Source: Chloroflexota bacterium
GTDB taxonomy: Bacteria > Chloroflexota > UBA6077 > CF-72
Direction of reading: 5' to 3'
Assembly (NCBI GenBank): GCA_019242065.1
Contig: JAFAWJ010000743.1
Span: 1 to 9,372 of the forward strand
Length of the DNA stretch: 9,372 bases
The stretch's first letter is position 1. Each line of letters starts with the position of its first letter. This document shows positions 1 through 6,456 of this stretch, in pieces. A program made the translations under genes and the position numbers. The notes under the pieces are model-generated. The model had not been told where the DNA came from, did no database searches, and saw only the letters and a list, made by a program, of their open reading frames with translations.

Positions 1-929
1 GCCCCGGCCGTTTCTGCTGTTTCTGCAGTCGCCACGGCGATGGCGGGTGCGACGCGCCTGGCCCGCGCGCGCGGACGCCGGTTGGTCACCTGATGCACGA
101 CGACGATCAGCACGAAGCTGATGATCAGCAACAGGAAGGCGACCATGATCAGCGCGGAGCGATGCGGTGGCAGCGACGCCTCGGGCAACTGGGTGACGAT
201 CGCCGCCGGCATCGTCGTGGCGCCCGTCACCAGGTTCTGCGGTACGCCCTCGGTGATGTTGCCAATGACCATCTGGACGGCCATTGTCTCACCCACGGCC
301 CGCCCAATTCCGAGGATCAGCGCGGTCAGAAGGCCCGAGAAAGAAGCGCGCAGCAACACTTTATGGGTGGTTTGCCAGCGCGTCGCCCCCAGCGCTTCCG
401 AGCCCTCGCGCAGCGCGATAGGCACCGACGACAAGGTGTCCGAGGCAATGCTGATGATCGTCGGCTGCACCATAAACACGAGGACGATGGCCGCGGGCAG
501 GATGCCCTTGCCGAGCGGGGCGTTAAAGGTGTCGCGCACCCACGGCACGATCGCCACGAGGGCGATCAGGCCGTAGATCACCGACGGCAGTGCGGCAAAC
601 ATCTGCACGGTCACGCGCAGCGTTTGTCGCACCGATTCGCTCGCGATCTCCGTGATGTAAATGGACGACCCGATGGCGATTGGCGTGCTGATCAGCAGGC
701 TGATGAGCACCGTCATGATCGAGCCGTACAGCAACGGAATAACGCCGAACTGGTTCTGGGTCGAATTCCAGGTCGTGCCGAAAAAGAAGCTGGCCGGACT
801 CGTGTATTGAAAGGTGCTCAGTCCCTGAATTCCGAGGAACGCAAACAGCGCCAGAATCGACAGGACGATGAGCGCCGCGCAGGTGAAGAAAATCGACTCT
901 GCCCGAATGATGCGCTGTGTGGTGTTCAT
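1..929 (-). CDS. pstC: Phosphate ABC transporter permease PstC (3' end outside window)
   Basis: One of the two membrane subunits of the PstSCAB high-affinity phosphate importer; it forms the inner-membrane channel with PstA and docks the PstB ATPase. I translated this frame by hand: it is open from the ATG at 929 to base 1 without a stop, giving at least 309 residues. Hydrophobic segments lie near residues 13-36, 67-92, 104-128, 141-163, 197-222 and 259-281, the six-helix PstC pattern. The permease cytoplasmic loop that contacts the ATPase is clear: REGSEALGATRW at about 174-185, followed by GIGRAVGETMAV (207-218), highly typical of PstC. FAALPSVIYGLIAL (111-124) is another family hallmark. 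After the last helix comes a basic stretch (RRPRARARR), then an Ala/Thr/Glu tail (TAETAETAG) still open at the edge; at normal PstC length the stop should be close. The start is supported by GAGG four bases upstream and by an 18-base gap from the pstS stop, so the two are cotranscribed. Confidence 0.95.
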   Translation of the reverse strand, partial: MNTTQRIIRAESIFFTCAALIVLSILALFAFLGIQGLSTFQYTSPASFFFGTTWNSTQNQFGVIPLLYGSIMTVLISLLISTPIAIGSSIYITEIASESVRQTLRVTVQMFAALPSVIYGLIALVAIVPWVRDTFNAPLGKGILPAAIVLVFMVQPTIISIASDTLSSVPIALREGSEALGATRWQTTHKVLLRASFSGLLTALILGIGRAVGETMAVQMVIGNITEGVPQNLVTGATTMPAAIVTQLPEASLPPHRSALIMVAFLLLIISFVLIVVVHQVTNRRPRARARRVAPAIAVATAETAETAG

Positions 930-947
930 CGATCCTCGGAAAGGTCC

Positions 948-1925
948 CTATGTTCCAGTCGGGTTACCGATCTTTGGGTTGGCCGGCGGAATAAACCCGA
1001 GGTTGTCCCAGATCGGATCCTTCTCGAAGTCGGGGCTGATCATGTAGGTGAGGAAGGCTGTCTCGAGCTGATTCGCGCCGCCCTTGGTGATCGCCAGACC
1101 CGGACCACCGATCGGCCACTGGCCCTGGGCCACCGTATCGTGGGTTGGCATGAGCACGCTACCACCATCCTGAATCCCCATCGTCGCCAGACCCGGGTTG
1201 GATAGGAACGCCAGACCAAGGTAGGAAACCGCGCCAGGTGTCTGGCCGACGGTATTGGCCACGGTCTGGCTGTTGTCCTCCTCCGAGGCACCCGTCGCGA
1301 ACTTGCTGTCGTCGCCATCGTACAGATAGTTGGCCATACTCTGGCGAGTTCCTGAGCCCTTCAGACGGTTGACCAGCACAACACCCTGGTTGTCACCGCC
1401 GACCTGCGACCAGTTGGTGATGGTGCCGCCGAAAATGCCCTGCATCTGCTCTTTGGTGAGGGCCTTCACGCTGCCTGGACCCTTCTGGTTCGCGGCCAGG
1501 GCGAAGGCTTCGATGGCGACGGCGGTGGAGACGGCGTCGGAGCAATTCAGGCTCGACTTCTCCTGGTCCGTCAGCGGCACATCGCTCATGCCGATATCCA
1601 GGCTGCCGTTGCAGGCGCCTGTGCGTCCTGAGCCCGAGCCACCCGCCGAAACTGTGATTTGCACGTTTTTGTTGGTCGTCTGGAAAGTTTTGGCTGCCTG
1701 GTCGACCAACGGCTGCAGCGCCGACGAGCCAGCAATTGTCAGCTTGCCACTCAGGTTGCCGGACGCGCTACTGGCAGGCGCCGCGGTGCCGGAATTGCCG
1801 GCCGCCGCGGGCGGACTGGTGGGGCTCGCGGTAGGCGTGCTCGACGTTGACGAGGAGCAGGCTGTCAGCAATGCGCCCACGAGCACTGCCGCTACCAGGA
1901 ACCCTCGCGGGTTCGCGCTGACCAT
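948..1925 (-). CDS. pstS: Phosphate-binding lipoprotein PstS
   Basis: Extracytoplasmic receptor that captures inorganic phosphate and hands it to the PstC/PstA channel. The 325 residues begin with a lipoprotein signal: a hydrophobic core (FLVAAVLVGALL) ending in the lipobox LTAC, with Cys23 as the expected lipidated residue. Residues 24-58 are a Ser/Thr/Pro/Ala-rich tether. The periplasmic-binding-protein fold follows, with phosphate-contact motifs AGSSAL (65-70), GGSGSGRTG (95-103), DIGMSDVPL (110-118) and RLKGSGTR (187-194), all in the order and spacing of the PstS family. GAVSYLGLAFL (231-241) and FLTYMISP (291-298) near the C-terminus are also typical. Cys105 and Cys128 could pair, which is inference. 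The start has a strong ribosome site six bases upstream. It is first in the pst operon, 18 bases before pstC, and behind a spacer with Pho-like sites, so phosphate-starvation control is expected. Confidence 0.97.
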   Translation of the reverse strand: MVSANPRGFLVAAVLVGALLTACSSSTSSTPTASPTSPPAAAGNSGTAAPASSASGNLSGKLTIAGSSALQPLVDQAAKTFQTTNKNVQITVSAGGSGSGRTGACNGSLDIGMSDVPLTDQEKSSLNCSDAVSTAVAIEAFALAANQKGPGSVKALTKEQMQGIFGGTITNWSQVGGDNQGVVLVNRLKGSGTRQSMANYLYDGDDSKFATGASEEDNSQTVANTVGQTPGAVSYLGLAFLSNPGLATMGIQDGGSVLMPTHDTVAQGQWPIGGPGLAITKGGANQLETAFLTYMISPDFEKDPIWDNLGFIPPANPKIGNPTGT

Positions 1926-1931
1926 ACAAAT

Positions 1932-1938
1932 CTCCTTT
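1932..1938 (-). promoter_or_regulatory. Strong ribosome binding site of pstS
   Basis: On the minus strand this reads AAAGGAG, six bases before the pstS ATG. It is the best Shine-Dalgarno match in the window and fixes the pstS start. The other genes here have weak or no such sites, which fits high expression of a binding protein that is normally made in excess over its permease. Confidence 0.8.
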
Positions 1939-2010
1939 GTGCTCCGTTTTCGACCCGCGCCTGGTGCGTCACCGGCGCTGGACCCTTCACGGGCAGAACG
2001 TTGTGTTGAC

Positions 2011-2035
2011 GGTCACCCACTGTAATTGGGTGAAC
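2011..2035 (-). promoter_or_regulatory. Inverted repeat upstream of pstS, candidate PhoP-type operator
   Basis: Plus strand: arms GGTCACCCA (2011-2019) and TGGGTGAAC (2027-2035) around a 7-base AT-richer centre (CTGTAAT); the arms pair at 8 of 9 positions. On the minus strand one arm reads GTTCACCC. Both arms resemble the 11-nt PhoP direct-repeat unit known from Streptomyces (G, G/T, TCA, then pyrimidines), but here they face each other instead of running in tandem. The site is about 86 bases upstream of the pstS start. It could instead be a hairpin in the pstS leader RNA. The arms are seen directly; the regulator is inferred. Confidence 0.4.
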
Positions 2036-2117
2036 TGTGCTGTGGCGTGGTCCGGCGCCAGAAAGCGGCGGTTGTTAACCTGCCTCGACTCCATCAACGG
2101 GGCCTTCCAACACCGTG

Positions 2118-2123
2118 ATTATG
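2118..2123 (-). promoter_or_regulatory. Possible -10 element of the pst promoter
   Basis: The minus strand reads CATAAT, five of six matches to the sigma-70 type -10 hexamer, in an otherwise GC-rich spacer. No good -35 lies 16-18 bases upstream, as is common for activator-dependent promoters. If used, it would give a pstS leader of roughly 185 bases that includes the inverted repeat. Weak evidence from one hexamer. Confidence 0.2.
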
Positions 2124-2156
2124 CCTGGCGGTCAGGCGCGGCCCACCTGGCGCGCA

Positions 2157-2173
2157 TGTAAACGCTGCGTTAA
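2157..2173 (-). promoter_or_regulatory. 11-bp-phased TTAACG/TTTACA pair, candidate Pho box
   Basis: On the minus strand TTAACG (2168-2173) and TTTACA (2157-2162) are separated by exactly five bases, giving the 11-bp period of PhoB/PhoP direct repeats; TTAACA-like hexamers with about 5-base spacers are the Bacillus-type PhoP box. The pair straddles the stop codon of the upstream Fic-like gene and is about 230 bases from pstS. Two hexamers are a small sample and no third repeat in phase was found, so this is only a candidate. Confidence 0.25.
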
Positions 2174-2862
2174 CCGCCGTGGAACGGTTCGCGATTCTCC
2201 GGTTTCAATACGTACTTCTCGTCCACATGGTGTTCCCAGAAAATGCGAAACGACTTCCGATATTTCGGCAACTGCTGGCGACCCCGCCACGTCGAGCGGT
2301 TGGCGAACTGTTTGATGGCGGCCGATGGAGCGAAATAGTCGACGGCATTGTCCACGGCGAGCACGAACGGTGGATGCCCGTTATACAGATTGATCCAGCT
2401 CGCGATGAGCGAGCCCGTGCGGTGATTGCCCTCGATAAAGAGCTGCGGTTGGCCGACAATGCTCACATACGTTTCGGCGGCCAGTTTGCAGGGGTGATCG
2501 CCCTGCCCCGCGTGCTTCGCGTACCACGCGGCAATAGGTTCGATCTGGGTATTGAACTTCTCGGCATTCGCGTCGATGGCCGAGGCAAATTCCGCCATCA
2601 ACGCCCTGTTCATCCCGTAGTGGACGCGGTCGTTGAGCACGAGCATGTGCTCGAAACTGGCTGGCGAAAACGGCGCGATGTCCCTGGCAACCAGCTCATC
2701 CAGGTACGCGTAGGCACTCAGCATGTTGGAGTGGAGGACCGACGTGAATGGGTCCTTGCGGCCGATTTTCAGCCGCTGTAATTCCGCGTCAATGTCCGGC
2801 CACGCGCGCTCGACTTCGAGCAGCGCACCGTCGATCTCGCACAGGTCCAGTCGACACCTCAC
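2170..2862 (-). CDS. Fic/Fido-fold family protein with degenerate active-site motif
   Basis: A 230-residue protein of the Fic (Fido) fold, whose active members transfer AMP or other phosphate-containing groups from nucleotides to target proteins. The core motif is at residues 140-151, read as QLFIEGNHRTGS, after the helix AAETYVSIVGQP and before SLIASWINLYNGHPPFVL, which is the usual Fic context. Compared with the canonical HPFx(D/E)GNGRxxR form, the acidic residue, GN and first Arg are kept, but the catalytic His is Gln140, Gly is His147 and the last Arg is Ser151. I see no (S/T)xxxE(G/N) inhibitory motif. No signal peptide or membrane segment, so it is probably cytoplasmic. The start is a GTG with GAGG ten bases upstream; nearby ATGs are out of frame. 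It lies 36 bases downstream of the amidohydrolase stop on the same strand, so cotranscription is likely. Fold assignment is firm from the motif context; activity and target are unknown. Confidence 0.8.
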   Translation of the reverse strand: MRCRLDLCEIDGALLEVERAWPDIDAELQRLKIGRKDPFTSVLHSNMLSAYAYLDELVARDIAPFSPASFEHMLVLNDRVHYGMNRALMAEFASAIDANAEKFNTQIEPIAAWYAKHAGQGDHPCKLAAETYVSIVGQPQLFIEGNHRTGSLIASWINLYNGHPPFVLAVDNAVDYFAPSAAIKQFANRSTWRGRQQLPKYRKSFRIFWEHHVDEKYVLKPENREPFHGG

Positions 2863-2898
2863 GCCAGGCGATCCTCGCGGCTGACCATAACAGAAGCA

Positions 2899-4287
2899 TC
2901 AGTCCGTCCCGTGGCGAGAGGCCACGGTAGCGCGCATCGTATCCAGTCGCGCGCTGGAGTAATAGGTGCCATTGCGCACGACTCCGGCCACCGCGTGCAG
3001 ATTCGCGGCGCTGGCCGTGGGGTCCGCTGAGAGCAGCACCAGGTCGGCGTCTTTGCCTTGTTCGACGCTGCCCATGGTCGCCTCACGCCCCAAGAAGCGA
3101 GCGCCATTCAAGGTCGTCATCTGTAGAATCGTGAGCGGCGAGAGGCCAGCTTCGGCGAGCAGGTCGAACTCCTGGTGCAATCCGAAACCCGGAATCACCC
3201 ACTGCCCGCTCGCATCGCTGCCCGCCAGCATCGGAACCGCCCGCTCGTCGAGCAGTCGGGTCAGGCGCAACTGCTCGTCGAAGACCCGCCGCAGCGTATC
3301 GCGGTCCTGTGATGTGATCCTGGCCTCGAACTCGGCGGCGAGCGCCTGCCACAGGTCAGCGGTTGGCTTCGGCGTATACCGCAGGTTGGGATCCTGACGA
3401 CAGCGCGGATCGTCACCAAACTGCATGGTCCGGCAGCGGATCAGGGTTGGCACCTGCCAGGTCGAATGCGCGACGAAGCGGTCGGCCGTCTGCTCAAGTC
3501 TGGCCTGGTCCTGCGTATCCAGGGCGCGGCGAATGCGATCGAAGCTGGCGGGCGGCGTGGCGAGGACCGGGTTGGCGAGGAAGCGCTGGTCCATCGCCAT
3601 ACCAGCGCGGGGCGCCTCGCCAAGCTCGCGGCGCAGGTCGGATGCGTGCGCCGAGGAGCCGATCAGGATGGCCGCGCTCATCCCCGCGCCGAGGTGCTCG
3701 ATCGCACGCATACCGAGTCTGGAGGCTTCGACGATGTCCACCGCGGCTGGAATGTGGCCGGCGACGGGCACGTCCTGGCGTCGGGCCGCCTCGAGCGTTG
3801 CAGAGAAAACAGGTGGGCTGAGCTCCACGACTTTGATGAAGTCCGCGCCCATCGAGACTTGCTGGCGAACCTGGTCCGCGGCGGCCTCGGCGGTGGCCGC
3901 GAGCGGCGGCACGAGCGGCAAACCGGGCATGGACAGCAACTCGGGAGCGTCGGACGCGGTGAGCGTCAAACCGTCCTGGCGAGCTTTGAGCAGCGCTGGA
4001 GAGCCGGCCATCTGTCGGAAGCCGGTGATGCCGACTGAGAGCATGATTGCCAGGCTGTCCGCGGGGTCTGGCTCGTTGAGCGGGTGGGCGTGCATGTCCA
4101 GGTAACCCGGGACGACGTACGCCTCGGGCGCGTGCACGGTCTCGGCGTTCGCCGGTAGCGGTGACTGGCCGTCAGGCGCCACACGCGTGATCGTGCCGTC
4201 CTCGATCACGATGGTCATGCCCGGCGACTGCCCCCCAGCGCGGGTATCGACGACCGTGACCCCGCTGAGGACCAGCCCGCCGGTCAT
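2899..4287 (-). CDS. Metal-dependent amidohydrolase, imidazolonepropionase-like
   Basis: A 462-residue cytoplasmic enzyme of the amidohydrolase superfamily, which hydrolyses C-N (sometimes other) bonds with one or two metal ions in a TIM barrel. The N-terminal beta-sandwich part (about 1-60) leads into PGYLDMHAHPL with metal ligands His66 and His68. Further expected ligands are Lys152 in FIKVVE (probably carboxylated), His178 in AGHIP, His198 in AIEHLGAG and Asp358 in LAGSDAS. The C-terminal signature LTILQMTTLNGARFLG (385-400), then GSVEQGKDADLVLLSADP, rebuilds the sandwich domain. All key ligands are present, so the enzyme should be active. The pattern matches the broad imidazolonepropionase/prolidase-like group (COG1228), whose substrates vary (cyclic amides, Xaa-Pro dipeptides, organophosphates), so none can be assigned. 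Its ATG overlaps the acyltransferase stop (ATGA) with no ribosome site nearby, pointing to translational coupling. Confidence 0.9.
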   Translation of the reverse strand: MTGGLVLSGVTVVDTRAGGQSPGMTIVIEDGTITRVAPDGQSPLPANAETVHAPEAYVVPGYLDMHAHPLNEPDPADSLAIMLSVGITGFRQMAGSPALLKARQDGLTLTASDAPELLSMPGLPLVPPLAATAEAAADQVRQQVSMGADFIKVVELSPPVFSATLEAARRQDVPVAGHIPAAVDIVEASRLGMRAIEHLGAGMSAAILIGSSAHASDLRRELGEAPRAGMAMDQRFLANPVLATPPASFDRIRRALDTQDQARLEQTADRFVAHSTWQVPTLIRCRTMQFGDDPRCRQDPNLRYTPKPTADLWQALAAEFEARITSQDRDTLRRVFDEQLRLTRLLDERAVPMLAGSDASGQWVIPGFGLHQEFDLLAEAGLSPLTILQMTTLNGARFLGREATMGSVEQGKDADLVLLSADPTASAANLHAVAGVVRNGTYYSSARLDTMRATVASRHGTD

Positions 4288-6335
4288 GAACCGGTAACGG
4301 TGGAGGCGATCAGGTCAGCGTAGACCTGCGCACCGGCCGGCCGCAGGTGCATGCCGTCGGCCCAGAAGAGGTCCATGCGACCAGCACTGACGGCATGCCA
4401 GTCGACCAGCACGGCATTCGGCCACCGCTGGACGCCGCTGGCGATCACGCTATTGTTGGGGGCTTCCCAGGCGCGTGGGACGGTCAGATTGACGATGATC
4501 ACGCGCTGGACATCGGCGAGAATGCCCATGAGCGTGTCGAACTGGCGGGCGGTGAAGGTGCCGTTATTGCCGAGATGGACGATGACCACGTCGCCGAGCG
4601 AGCCCGCGGCGGCATGCGCTTGCAGGATGGCGATGCCGTCGGCGACCTGACGGCTGACCGCGGCGTCCATCTCGATGGGGCCGAGGTCGTCGTGGAGGGG
4701 ACCGGCGGCGCCGAGCATGACGGAGTCGCCGATGGCGGTGATGCGGCCGATGGGGGCGGGGGCAGTGCTGGTGGCTGCAACGGCGGCGGTGGAAGCGCCG
4801 GGGTCAATCGCCGCCGATGGGTCGGTCGAGGCGGCGGCGTTGGGATCGGGCGTCGCAGCGGCGTTGGGATCAGGCGCGGCGGCGGCGTTGGGGTCGGACG
4901 CGGCGGCGGCGGCGGTTGACGGCGTGGGATCTGTCGACGCCGACGGGTCGGTCGTCAGCGGTGCAAGCGGAGCGGCGCTCGCGCCCGGATCGGGAGTCGA
5001 AACCGGTGTCGGGGCGGGTGACGATTGGGCCTGGACCTCGGCCGGGGCGGCCACCTGCCAGGTGTCGATCGCGTCCGTGGCCAGATACGCCGGCCGCTGC
5101 GCTGGGCGGGCGGCGGCAACCGAGGTGCCGAGCACGGCGCCACCCAGCAGCAGCGCCCCAAGGGCGCCCGCCCAGCCGGCCCGCAACTGCCAGCGCTGCC
5201 CCTCGCGCAGCGTTTGCCAGATTCTGCCGAGCGCGCCGTCGCGGACCGGCTTTTCGATCAGTCGATACGACAGCTCGGCCAGGCAGCCGGTGGCCAACAA
5301 CCGCAGGGCGAACAGTGGCACGCCGTCCAGCGGCACGTCCAACCCGGGCCGGGTGAGGACAAACACTGGCCAGTGCCACAGGTAGATGCCATACGAGCGC
5401 AGGCCCAACCAGCGCAGCGGGGCGCAGGCCAGCGCGCCGCTCAGCATGCGTGCACGCGGCTCGACACACACCAGCAGCAGCGCGGCCGTCGCCAGGTCGA
5501 CCACCACAAAGCCGCCCTGGTACAGGCGCGGGTCAGCATCGGTCACCACCAGGCTGAAGACGATTAGCGCCGCCACGGCCAGGCCCCCGAACACGTTCAG
5601 CAGCCAGGCCGGCACCACCCGCGCGGTTCGACCAGGTGACCACAGGAACGCCAGCGCCGCGCCCACCAGCAACCCGCTGGCTCGTGTGTCGGTTCCGTAA
5701 TACACTCGTGACGGGTCGACGTCGGGCTGGTACAGCACGCCCATCAACACCGCGCTGCCAGCCGCCGCCAACAGCACCAGCGGCACCAGCACGGACGGTC
5801 GCCAGCGGCCCAGGCCCAGGCCCAGCACCAGCAGCAGCGGCCAGACGAGGTAGAACTGCTCCTCGATCGCCAGCGACCACGTGTGCTGCAGCAGCGGTGG
5901 TCGACCGACCGCCTCGAAGTACGAGACGTGCTGGAAGATAAGCTGCCAGTTCGCAGCGTACAGCACGACGCCCAACACTTCGGTGCGCAAGCCGACGAGC
6001 TCCCCGGGCAGGAAGATGGCCGTGACGGCGAGTGACGCGACCACGACGACGACCAGCGCCGGCAGCAGCCGTCGCACGCGCCGCAGCCAGAAACGCCCCA
6101 GGTTGATCTGGCCCGCGTCGCGGTGCTCCGACAGCAGCAAGGTGGTGATCAGATAGCCGCTCAGGACGAAGAAGAGCTCGACGCCGATGAAGCCGCCAGG
6201 CAGCAGGGCGGGCAGGCCGTGGTACAGCAGGACCCCGAGGATTGCCAGCCCGCGGACACCGTCGAGCGCGGGCACGTAGCCAAGTCTTCCGGCCGCCCGG
6301 GGAGGGTCGGCGCGCGAAGGAGAGTCGACGTGCAT
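4284..6335 (-). CDS. Membrane O-acyltransferase (AT3) fused to SGNH domain, OafA/OatA-like
   Basis: A 683-residue cell-surface acyltransferase from the chosen start. The N-terminal acyltransferase-3 domain moves an acyl (often acetyl) group across the membrane; the C-terminal extracytoplasmic SGNH domain places it on a glycan such as peptidoglycan or an exopolysaccharide. AT3 signatures: PALDGVRGLAILGVLLYH with catalytic His39, GVELFFVLSGYLIT, RRVRRLLPAL, TWSLAIEEQFYLVWPLLL and YGIYLWHWPVFVL, across about ten hydrophobic helices to residue ~360; one more helix is at ~388-408. A linker (about 410-529) rich in Ala, Pro, Asp and Thr carries a short tandem repeat. SGNH blocks: AIGDSVMLGA (Ser538), DAAVSRQ, HLGNNGTF and DGMHLRPAG (Asp660, His663). 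The same layout occurs in OatA. The frame opens 41 codons earlier, at 6458, but that part is not membrane-family-like and would overlap the divergent gene; the ATG at 6335 suits the family, though its ribosome site is weak. Confidence 0.92.
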   Translation of the reverse strand: MHVDSPSRADPPRAAGRLGYVPALDGVRGLAILGVLLYHGLPALLPGGFIGVELFFVLSGYLITTLLLSEHRDAGQINLGRFWLRRVRRLLPALVVVVVASLAVTAIFLPGELVGLRTEVLGVVLYAANWQLIFQHVSYFEAVGRPPLLQHTWSLAIEEQFYLVWPLLLVLGLGLGRWRPSVLVPLVLLAAAGSAVLMGVLYQPDVDPSRVYYGTDTRASGLLVGAALAFLWSPGRTARVVPAWLLNVFGGLAVAALIVFSLVVTDADPRLYQGGFVVVDLATAALLLVCVEPRARMLSGALACAPLRWLGLRSYGIYLWHWPVFVLTRPGLDVPLDGVPLFALRLLATGCLAELSYRLIEKPVRDGALGRIWQTLREGQRWQLRAGWAGALGALLLGGAVLGTSVAAARPAQRPAYLATDAIDTWQVAAPAEVQAQSSPAPTPVSTPDPGASAAPLAPLTTDPSASTDPTPSTAAAAASDPNAAAAPDPNAAATPDPNAAASTDPSAAIDPGASTAAVAATSTAPAPIGRITAIGDSVMLGAAGPLHDDLGPIEMDAAVSRQVADGIAILQAHAAAGSLGDVVIVHLGNNGTFTARQFDTLMGILADVQRVIIVNLTVPRAWEAPNNSVIASGVQRWPNAVLVDWHAVSAGRMDLFWADGMHLRPAGAQVYADLIASTVTGS
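4831..4902 (-). repeat. Three 24-bp tandem repeats encoding an eight-residue linker unit
   Basis: Three adjacent 24-base copies start at 4831, 4855 and 4879, differing at only a few positions. Each contains GCGGCGTTGGG followed by a GTC/ATC-type variation. Within the acyltransferase they encode an Asp-Pro-Asn-Ala-Ala-Ala unit of eight residues (DPNAAAAP, DPNAAATP, DPNAAAST); degenerate DPSA/DPGA copies flank them. This is a flexible spacer between the membrane domain and the SGNH domain, and the copy number is likely to vary between strains. Confidence 0.85.
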
Positions 6336-6456
6336 GGAAGTCCGCACCACATTACATAGAACTGCCCATCCAGTGCTCAACCAGAATGCGCGTCTCTCGC
6401 CATCATGGCGCACCGATGTCGAAACGGTGGCACACCGCGTGCTTGTACTGACGGGC
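6336..6456. promoter_or_regulatory. Divergent spacer between acyltransferase and YihY-family gene
   Basis: These 121 bases separate two divergent starts and must hold both promoters unless they lie inside the coding regions. A perfect 13-base palindrome, CGCCAT-C-ATGGCG, is at 6398-6410. For the minus-strand gene, TTGAGC followed 16 bases later by TATGTA gives only a weak sigma-70-like pair. For the plus-strand gene I see no clear promoter, and neither start has a good Shine-Dalgarno site. Confidence 0.35.

Noticed and set aside
93..1205. 370-codon open frame on the plus strand across pstC and pstS
   Set aside because: It lies opposite two well-supported genes, spans their junction, and its His/Arg/Asp/Gln-rich product resembles no protein; it is an antisense by-product of GC-rich codon use.
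2072..2080. GTTAAC palindrome in the pst spacer as another Pho half-site
   Set aside because: No matching hexamer is present 11 bases to either side, so it is not phased like a Pho box; a six-base palindrome alone is weak.
1926..2169. Hidden small gene, small RNA or strong terminator between the Fic-like gene and pstS
   Set aside because: I found no GC-rich hairpin followed by a T run, and no short frame with a good ribosome site; only the regulatory-looking repeats described stand out.
2179..2781. 200-codon plus-strand frame opposite the Fic-like gene
   Set aside because: The opposite strand carries the conserved Fic motif and family context; this frame has no recognisable motif.
4347..5567. 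Several plus-strand frames rich in Gly, Ala and Arg opposite the acyltransferase linker
   Set aside because: Their composition is produced by the GC-rich repeats of the linker read on the wrong strand; the minus strand gives intact AT3 and SGNH motifs.
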